A DNA stretch of 27,739 bases from a virus: IMG/VR virus record IMGVR_UViG_3300037071_000880, positions 1 through 27,739 of that record; one strand, written 5' to 3'. The translations under genes and the position numbers were made by a program. The notes under the pieces are model-generated. The model saw nothing but the letters and a program-made list of their open reading frames with translations, was not told the origin of the DNA and did not search any database. The stretch's first letter is position 1. Each line of letters starts with the position of its first letter. Below are positions 23,079 to 27,739 of the stretch, in pieces.

Positions 23079-23422
23079 ATGATGAACACGACTCCTCACC
23101 TAAACAAAACCTAGATACGAAAGATCACGTATCAAAGAGTGTGTACTTCCATTCACCAGAGATGATGGCACTGGTTAAGGAAATGCACGAACACTGGAGT
23201 GAAGATCCGAACACCGATGTTATTGGTGATCGGAGTTTCTTTTATTATTCTGGACTGCTGGTAACTTATCCAGAAGCATTTGTAGAACTCGCATGCTTGG
23301 AGTTCGGGCTGAATCTGCAATTCGATAGTGGGCGCGAAGCAGAAATCTGTTTCGATATTCTTAATGCTATGAGGAAAAGGAGAGGTGCTCCGACGCTCGC
23401 GCGCGAGAGCTTTGTATCATGA
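23075..23422 (+). CDS. Unknown early protein (115 aa)
   Basis: The ATG at 23075 overlaps the previous stop (ATGA), so it is translated by coupling. After a charged N-terminus the product has a helix (MMALVKEMHEHWSEDPN), a segment DRSFFYYSGLLVTYPEAFVE and a C-terminal helix (EICFDILNAMRKRRG). I recognise no family. Near its end the DNA carries CTCGCGCGCGAG, a variant of the repeated octamer. Confidence 0.65.
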   Translation: MNDEHDSSPKQNLDTKDHVSKSVYFHSPEMMALVKEMHEHWSEDPNTDVIGDRSFFYYSGLLVTYPEAFVELACLEFGLNLQFDSGREAEICFDILNAMRKRRGAPTLARESFVS

Positions 23423-23634
23423 ATAGTCCATTTCTTTACGCCACTACCGTTGGCGATCTTAAACAAATCTTGTCAGAACTTCCTGATGATATGAAAGTTC
23501 TCACGGATATGGCAGACATTCCATATGGTTGTACGATTGAAGTAGAGATTCGCAATGAATGGGATGACGAGAATTGGAACACGCATAAAGAACGTGTCGC
23601 ATACATCTGTCCAAACAAAGCAGCAAAGCCATGA
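23419..23634 (+). CDS. Small phage protein with VGDLKQILSELPDD motif (71 aa)
   Basis: The ATG at 23419 overlaps the previous stop (ATGA). The N-terminal pattern TTVGDLKQILSELPDDMKVL matches a small domain seen in many phage and bacterial proteins (helix of the GDL-x2-L-x2-LPDD type, followed by a strand pair). The rest is strand-like (GCTIEVEIRNEWDDENW, then RVAYICPN). I know of no assigned function. It is part of the coupled string of small genes. Confidence 0.65.
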   Translation: MNSPFLYATTVGDLKQILSELPDDMKVLTDMADIPYGCTIEVEIRNEWDDENWNTHKERVAYICPNKAAKP

Positions 23635-23885
23635 GCCATACTCCTGAAGAACTTCGAGCTATCGAAAAGGATATATCCAATGGCGTTACTTCCATTGTTG
23701 ATATGCTAACCGGCATTCACAAAGCACTACCGTTGGCAATTGGACAAATGAATCCTCATGCAACTGTCACGCGCAAGATGCTTGGCGCAATGAATAAACT
23801 CTATGAAGCTGGAGTTGAAATGCAGAATGTGAAGAATTGGCTACAAGCTAATGGTGTCCCATTGAAGAAGGAGATTAAGGAATAA
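23631..23885 (+). CDS. Unknown helical small protein (84 aa)
   Basis: The ATG at 23631 overlaps the previous stop (ATGA). The product is mostly helical (PEELRAIEKDISNGVTSIVD, then TRKMLGAMNKLYEAGVEMQN) and ends in a short basic segment. I recognise no family. It ends two bases before the next gene. Confidence 0.6.
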   Translation: MSHTPEELRAIEKDISNGVTSIVDMLTGIHKALPLAIGQMNPHATVTRKMLGAMNKLYEAGVEMQNVKNWLQANGVPLKKEIKE

Positions 23886-23887
23886 TC

Positions 23888-24187
23888 ATGAACATCACAC
23901 CTGAACAAGCTGGCAAGATGGATCCAAACAATCCTATCTTCGTTGTCATGGAAAAGTTGCAACTCATTGAGCAGAAGATGAAAGCTCAAGATCCATTGAT
24001 TTCTACGCATCTGAAAGAGATCTGGAAACACATGCAGCAGTACGAAGAACTCGCACATCTGTTGAATGACGAGGAAATCGGTGTGTTGTTCAGAGGACTC
24101 TCCAAGCATACTGGAATAACTCTCGTTGCAGAAGATTCCGGTAAGAGAAAGAAGGCGCCGAAGGTTGGTGTGGATGATTTGATTTGA
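23888..24187 (+). CDS. Unknown helical protein (99 aa)
   Basis: AAGGAATAATC precedes ATG 23888. The product is amphipathic and likely coiled coil (FVVMEKLQLIEQKMKAQDPL, then HLKEIWKHMQQYEELAHLLN). Its C-terminus is basic then acidic (GKRKKAPKVGVDDLI). The ending VDDLI recalls partner-binding tails, but this is weak. I recognise no family. Confidence 0.6.
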   Translation: MNITPEQAGKMDPNNPIFVVMEKLQLIEQKMKAQDPLISTHLKEIWKHMQQYEELAHLLNDEEIGVLFRGLSKHTGITLVAEDSGKRKKAPKVGVDDLI

Positions 24188-24210
24188 CAGCAGAATACAA
24201 GGAATCAACA

Positions 24211-24516
24211 ATGACACGTTTTCTCATCACAATCGTAGACCCTGAAGATAACACTACGCATTCTCATGGCGTTCGCGCCGCACACGCAGCAGAGGCCATC
24301 ATCAAACATAAGTGGATCACGGATATCTACAAGGATGAATGGGTTCGCAATAACATCCTTGCAGTTAACCATGAAGAAGCTACCATCAGCAACGTATTTC
24401 GTAAACTTGGGTGGGTTGTCATATGCAACAACTTGGACGAAGTGATTATGAAAGACTTGAACGGTGGAGATTCGAGTTACTCCTCCTCCCCCGTGGTTTC
24501 CTCCAGTGGCAATTAA
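24211..24516 (+). CDS. Unknown early protein (101 aa)
   Basis: ATG 24211 behind AAGGAATCAACA is preferred over the in-frame TTG at 24184. The product starts with strands and a helix (RFLITIVDPEDNTTHSHGVR, then HAAEAIIKHKWI) and ends in a low-complexity Ser-rich tail (SSYSSSPVVSSSGN). That tail lies where a second frame (24423 onward) is also open and looks coding, so the tail sequence may be constrained by the overlapping gene. I recognise no family. Confidence 0.6.
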   Translation: MTRFLITIVDPEDNTTHSHGVRAAHAAEAIIKHKWITDIYKDEWVRNNILAVNHEEATISNVFRKLGWVVICNNLDEVIMKDLNGGDSSYSSSPVVSSSGN

Positions 24517-24956
24517 AAGAAAGAAGTCATGGCGTCCCGCGTTTTGATATCCTTGTCCACAATTGCTTGCTCGCGACTGTACAGTGCAGCGACCAAGACA
24601 AGCTTCTACTCTCTTACTCTTGGGGAGCAACAACTCCTTATCCTCCAGTCTTCCCTACTCACATCCCCGGTTTTTGCTATCAATGTAAAAGCTCGGCAGA
24701 AACCTTCATTCCATATTGCAAACAATGTGGATGCCCAAAAGATAGTATACGCTACATGTGGGAGTTCTCATGGATAATGCAGACATATTTGCTCTCCTTG
24801 ACACCGAAATCGATGCTATCGGAAGTGGGAACGGACGGCAAATCACTGGCAGGATTCCTATTCCTGGACTTTCACATGAGGATATCGAATCCCTCAAGGT
24901 TCAGGGAAATCCTGTTGCAGCGCTTGCAATTGAAACTACAGATAAAGCATATATAA
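24423..24956 (+). CDS. Zinc-ribbon protein overlapping both neighbours
   Basis: This frame contains a classic zinc ribbon, C85-x2-C88-x10-C99-x2-C102 (GFCYQCKSS then YCKQCGC). It follows a region with YERLERWRFELLLLPRGFLQ and VPRFDILVHNCLLATVQCSD that reads like a genuine phage domain. ATG 24423 has only a GGGTGGG stretch upstream and lies inside the previous gene. The frame stays open to 24956, overlapping the nuclease gene by 187 bases, which is unlikely for the true end. A C-CCA-AAA heptamer at 24734-24740 would allow a -1 shift onto TAG 24743, ending the protein just after the ribbon (107 residues). DNA or protein binding is likely. Confidence 0.5.
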   Translation: MQQLGRSDYERLERWRFELLLLPRGFLQWQLKERSHGVPRFDILVHNCLLATVQCSDQDKLLLSYSWGATTPYPPVFPTHIPGFCYQCKSSAETFIPYCKQCGCPKDSIRYMWEFSWIMQTYLLSLTPKSMLSEVGTDGKSLAGFLFLDFHMRISNPSRFREILLQRLQLKLQIKHI

Positions 24957-25885
24957 CGCTGCATAAGCATAAGAATGTGGTGAGTAATTCCATTCTTTCT
25001 AGTCTACATTCCTGCCCGCGCAGATTCATTCAGGAAAAGATTAAAGCGAATAACCGGGAACTCCAAGGACTCCCTGAACAACCGAACATCGATTTCGTAT
25101 TCGGCCACTCTGTTGGTGCTGGTGTTCAATGCTATCTAGCGTTCGATTGTAATATTGAATATGGAATCTTCGCTGCATTCCTAGCGTGGAGATACGACTT
25201 TGACTTCGGGCGCGAGGACTACTATGCACGAAAGAAGAAAACTATCGAGCGAGCACTATTGGCTGTACAAATATTCAATCACTGGTGGACAGCCAACTTT
25301 AGTGAGTGGGAAATTTATCGACTGCCGGACGGAAAGCCAGCGGTGGAACTTTCTTTCTGCATTGACTTTGGAAAATATAAATACTTTGGTCATATCGACC
25401 TCATCCTCCGAAACAAAAGAACCGGTCGTATTGCGATTGGAGAGAATAAGACTACCGGATACTCCAATCCTCACCCAGCGGTCTATCAGAATTCCGGGCA
25501 AGCACTTGGCTATGCTATTGTACTCGATAAAATTGTTGGGCAATTGGCGGATTACGATGTACTCTACTATGCTTATTCCTCTGTTGGAGAAGAATGGCAT
25601 CACTTCCCTTTTGCAAAGACAACTGCTGCAAAGCTTGAGTGGGTACAAGACAGGTTTATCGACAATGGACATGTCGAACAGTATTTCAAACTACAGCACT
25701 TTCCAAAGAACGGAGGTAGCTGCTTCCAGTTTAACCGTCCGTGTCAATTTTTCGGAGACTGCGATATCGTTGATAGAAAGAGAATGGAAGCGTTACCTGT
25801 GTTGGATGATGTAGATGCAGGTTATCCCGTGGATTTCTGTGTGCATGTGAATGATATCATTGTTCAACAAGCGGAGAAAGTATGA
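24770..25885 (+). CDS. PD-(D/E)XK exonuclease with Fe-S-type cysteines (Cas4/RecB-like)
   Basis: ATG 24770 behind GGGAG is chosen; an in-frame GTG lies at 24758. The 371-residue product has the PDDEXK_1 signatures: SILSSLHSCPRRF (74-86), GHID with D210, GENKTTG with E225 and K227, and QALGYA from Q244. Cysteines C82, C318, C325 and C331 flank the nuclease core, as in the 4Fe-4S clusters of Cas4 and AddB. The expected role is DNA end resection for recombination or replication. Residues 3-17 (NADIFALLDTEIDAI) repeat in the SSB-like protein further downstream. It is followed by coupled genes for a small protein and a Sak4-like ATPase. Confidence 0.85.
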   Translation: MDNADIFALLDTEIDAIGSGNGRQITGRIPIPGLSHEDIESLKVQGNPVAALAIETTDKAYITLHKHKNVVSNSILSSLHSCPRRFIQEKIKANNRELQGLPEQPNIDFVFGHSVGAGVQCYLAFDCNIEYGIFAAFLAWRYDFDFGREDYYARKKKTIERALLAVQIFNHWWTANFSEWEIYRLPDGKPAVELSFCIDFGKYKYFGHIDLILRNKRTGRIAIGENKTTGYSNPHPAVYQNSGQALGYAIVLDKIVGQLADYDVLYYAYSSVGEEWHHFPFAKTTAAKLEWVQDRFIDNGHVEQYFKLQHFPKNGGSCFQFNRPCQFFGDCDIVDRKRMEALPVLDDVDAGYPVDFCVHVNDIIVQQAEKV

Positions 25886-26112
25886 TAGACGTTGCAAACA
25901 GAGCTACTGGTAGAACTACCAGAATTATACTTGCTTCTTTATGGCAAGCATCGCATACCCCAAATCAATGGGTTCTTTGTAGCGATCATTGGCCTGATGT
26001 ATCAGGTGCAGAGAATCTTATGAGGAAACTTAAAGAGACTAGTGAGTTTATACATATGCCAGTGAAAGTTCGGCGCGAAGATGTTCGTGTCTATATCATG
26101 TACGAATCATGA
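25882..26112 (+). CDS. Small GRTTR-motif protein (76 aa)
   Basis: The ATG at 25882 overlaps the nuclease stop (ATGA), and its own stop overlaps the next start. The N-terminal ATGRTTRIILASLWQA resembles the GRTTR segment of a group of small phage proteins that look like shortened P-loop folds. A strand (NQWVLCSDHW), a helix (ENLMRKLKETSEF) and another strand follow. There is no GKT/GKS, so ATP hydrolysis is unlikely. I know no function. Its location between nuclease and recombinase suggests an accessory role. Confidence 0.65.
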   Translation: MIDVANRATGRTTRIILASLWQASHTPNQWVLCSDHWPDVSGAENLMRKLKETSEFIHMPVKVRREDVRVYIMYES

Positions 26113-26930
26113 AACTCACTGAATACAAACCATCCGCCGCGCGGCATATCATGTGCTACGGTCCACCAAAATCTGGTAAGACCGTAGCAATCCTCATGCT
26201 TGCCATGTATGGCTATCGTCTTCACTATCTCGATGGTGAGGATGGAATCAAATCTGCGTGGACAGTTGATAATAATGGCAAGCGAATTATAACAGATGAC
26301 GCTCTCGCCAACATCGAACTGTTCCGATTGCCGGATACCATGATGTATCCAATCATGTTGGAAACTGTACTGAAAGTCATCAAAGGTGGACCATGCAAAA
26401 TTTGCCACAATCATGGCAAAGTAGATTGTCCAGTTTGCGCGAAGACGCCGGGCGCGAGCATTGCAACAATCGACGTGACAACATTCACAGCGAAAGATAT
26501 CTTGGTGATCGAGTCAGTGACACAACTCGGCAACAGTGCTATTGCTACCATCAAGAAATCAGATATTGCAAAGAGTCTCATGGCAGATGATTTGAAACTG
26601 TCATGGGATGAATGGGCAAGACAGGGATTTCTACTGGATAGAATTTTCTCCATTGTACAAACTGCACCATTTAATGTGATTTGTACCAGTCATGAAGAAC
26701 TATCGAAGATGGAAGATGGTAAAGAGAAGATTGTACCGAAGATGGGTACAAGAAACTTTTCGGCCGCGAGCGCCAAATACTTCGATGATGTTGTGTATTT
26801 CGACAAGGTGAATAACAAACTCAAACAAGCATCGAATGTCACGTACTCCAACAACATAATCACAGGTTCTCGTTCTGGAAAACTTGTTGAAAAGGAGAAT
26901 TCACGTGGCCTTATTGAACTATTCGAGTAA
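26109..26930 (+). CDS. Sak4-like RecA-fold ATPase with zinc-finger insertion
   Basis: This 273-residue P-loop protein has Walker A GPPKSGKT (18-25), a second strand with LHYLDGEDGIKSAW, Walker B-like DILVIESVTQLG (130-141) and a sensor segment NVICTSHEELS (189-199). It resembles the Sak4/AAA_24 phage ATPases, which act as single-strand annealing or RecA-like recombinases with an SSB. Between strands, residues 96-110 hold CKICHNHGKVDCPVC (C-x2-C-x7-C-x2-C), a probable zinc site of DnaJ type that I do not regard as usual for this family. It is translated by coupling (TCATGA) after the small GRTTR gene. A replication-initiator ATPase is an alternative. Confidence 0.8.
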   Translation: MKLTEYKPSAARHIMCYGPPKSGKTVAILMLAMYGYRLHYLDGEDGIKSAWTVDNNGKRIITDDALANIELFRLPDTMMYPIMLETVLKVIKGGPCKICHNHGKVDCPVCAKTPGASIATIDVTTFTAKDILVIESVTQLGNSAIATIKKSDIAKSLMADDLKLSWDEWARQGFLLDRIFSIVQTAPFNVICTSHEELSKMEDGKEKIVPKMGTRNFSAASAKYFDDVVYFDKVNNKLKQASNVTYSNNIITGSRSGKLVEKENSRGLIELFE

Positions 26931-27168
26931 AGACAAGATGATGACTTGCACTCTTTGCAACGGGAATGGATTCATTCCAGTGGAACTTCGTGTGAACATC
27001 CCGAGGTATCTCCTCGCGCCCCTCCCACCAAAAGAATTTACCTCATTCGATATGCTTGAAGTACGAGACTTCCTGTTCTCGCTTCTACATCCGGATGAGT
27101 TTGGTTATTCAGTGTCTGATGAAGTAAAAACAAAAGTGCGATCACTTCTGAAGTCACCGAATATCTGA
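26905..27168 (+). CDS. Small protein with CxxCxGxG motif (87 aa)
   Basis: The GTG at 26905 lies seven bases after AAGGAG and overlaps the ATPase end by 26 bases, so the upstream TTG codons are less likely. The N-terminus carries CTLCNGNGFI, half of a DnaJ-type CxxCxGxG zinc finger. The rest is Pro-containing and helical (IPRYLLAPLPPKEFTSFDML). One half-site would need a second to hold zinc: a dimer, or the neighbouring ATPase with its own CxxC pair, could supply it. I recognise no family. Confidence 0.65.
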   Translation: MALLNYSSKDKMMTCTLCNGNGFIPVELRVNIPRYLLAPLPPKEFTSFDMLEVRDFLFSLLHPDEFGYSVSDEVKTKVRSLLKSPNI

Positions 27169-27230
27169 TGCGGCAGTCTCCGCAAATGTCCCTTCCTAGT
27201 AACCAAGCAACCAAGGAGTTAATATCCATC

Positions 27231-27725
27231 ATGGCAAATTCCAAGCAAATGTCCGCTGATGACCTGTTCAACCTGCTCGATAAGGAAATCGATGATATCA
27301 AGGATCTTCCGTCATTCAAGTCTCCGTTCACTGGAATGTACAAGCTGCATGTGAAGGCAGAACCGAAGCCAATCAATGACAAGCCGGCGTTGGTTTTCAA
27401 CTTCACGGTGAGGGAACTCATTGAACTGGCGGATAATACCATTCCGGAAGAAGAACGCTCCAAGGCTGGAGATAAGTTCAACGTTACTTGCGTTCTGAAG
27501 GATGACGAAGGCAATGATTCTGAAATGGGTTGGGGCAAGGTAAAGGAATTCGCAAAGCCTTTCCAAGCACATTTCAGTATTTCCAATCTGCGTGCAGTTA
27601 TCCAAGGTCCGCTGACGGAAGGAGTTGATATCACTGCACTCGTCAAGCGCGTGCTGCGGAAGAAGAAGACCAAGGATGAAGACGATCAGTGGGATGCAAG
27701 GGTAGAGAATATCACGATTGATTAA
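27231..27725 (+). CDS. Putative single-strand DNA-binding-type protein (164 aa)
   Basis: ATG 27231 (MANSKQMSADDLFNLL) is chosen; AAGGAG lies 12 bases before it, and an in-frame ATG at 27168 overlaps the previous stop. The body is strand-rich (GMYKLHVKAEPKPINDKPAL, FNFTVRELIELADN, KFNVTCVLKDDEG) with a basic KRVLRKKKTKDEDD end. This fits an OB-fold-like protein and the usual companion of Sak4-type recombinases. Lys is mainly AAG and codons look optimised, suggesting abundance, as expected for an SSB. The N-terminal DDLFNLLDKEIDDI copies a motif in the nuclease. The SSB call is inference; no diagnostic motif exists. Confidence 0.7.
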   Translation: MANSKQMSADDLFNLLDKEIDDIKDLPSFKSPFTGMYKLHVKAEPKPINDKPALVFNFTVRELIELADNTIPEEERSKAGDKFNVTCVLKDDEGNDSEMGWGKVKEFAKPFQAHFSISNLRAVIQGPLTEGVDITALVKRVLRKKKTKDEDDQWDARVENITID

Positions 27726-27739
27726 GTATCAATTGTCTC

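Noticed and set aside
24529-24777. Rightward 82-codon frame starting at ATG 24529
   Set aside because: It competes with the zinc-ribbon frame, which has a correctly spaced C-x2-C-x10-C-x2-C; this frame shows no comparable pattern and only a weak ribosome site.
27038-27673. Leftward 211-codon frame opposite the SSB-like gene
   Set aside because: Antisense artefact of the same codon bias; the rightward genes have proper starts and domain patterns.
1-27739. Prophage features such as integrase, attachment sites or lysogeny repressor
   Set aside because: No such gene or repeat pair is visible; the gene set is that of a lytic phage, though genes outside the window could change this.

Overview
The window is part of the genome of a tailed double-stranded DNA bacteriophage, most likely a short-tailed (podovirus-type) phage of a Gram-negative host. 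The host type is inferred from strong AAGGAG ribosome binding sites, sigma70-type promoters and simple hairpin/U-tract terminators. The capsid protein resembles the SU10/phiEco32-like (DUF5309) family, so a distant phiEco32/SU10-type relative is my best guess; I cannot name the host. Coding density is very high and GC is in the mid 40s by eye. No integrase, attachment site, tRNA or CRISPR is visible. DNA polymerase, lysis genes and the remaining tail genes are not in the window.

There are two opposed gene blocks. The left half (about 1-14990) is transcribed leftward. It holds a complete virion assembly module, in transcription order: small terminase, two small proteins, large terminase, a two-helix membrane protein, portal, a small protein, an N/Q-rich scaffold, a putative decoration protein, major capsid protein, an unknown virion protein, a connector-like protein, a large tailspike with a sialidase-like C-terminus, and a partial virion protein running off the edge. 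A late promoter candidate precedes the small terminase. Terminators follow the capsid gene and the gene after it. Upstream of the late block, three small leftward genes (13933-14988) form a separate unit closed by a long hairpin terminator.

The 835-base non-coding region 14989-15823 lies between the diverging blocks. It has a 340-bp imperfect inverted repeat centred on a very AT-rich segment, a polypyrimidine-to-polypurine switch, a stem-loop, a direct repeat pair, a palindromic operator-like site and a strong rightward promoter. It is my candidate replication origin and early control region.

The right half (15824-27739) is transcribed rightward. A first operon of small unknown proteins leads to an acidic-tailed protein and an SF1 (RecD/Dda-like) helicase. 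A terminator with an embedded promoter follows, then a single, apparently highly expressed, unknown gene closed by a very strong terminator. The last operon has a winged-helix protein, a string of tightly coupled small unknown genes and a recombination/replication module: zinc-ribbon protein, Cas4-like PD-(D/E)XK nuclease with Fe-S cysteines, Sak4-like ATPase with a zinc-finger insertion, CxxCxGxG small protein and an SSB-like protein. Nuclease and SSB-like protein share an N-terminal peptide motif, which suggests a common partner.

The most unusual whole-window signal is the octamer GGCGCGAG/CTCGCGCC, present at least 16 times in several codon registers and both orientations.
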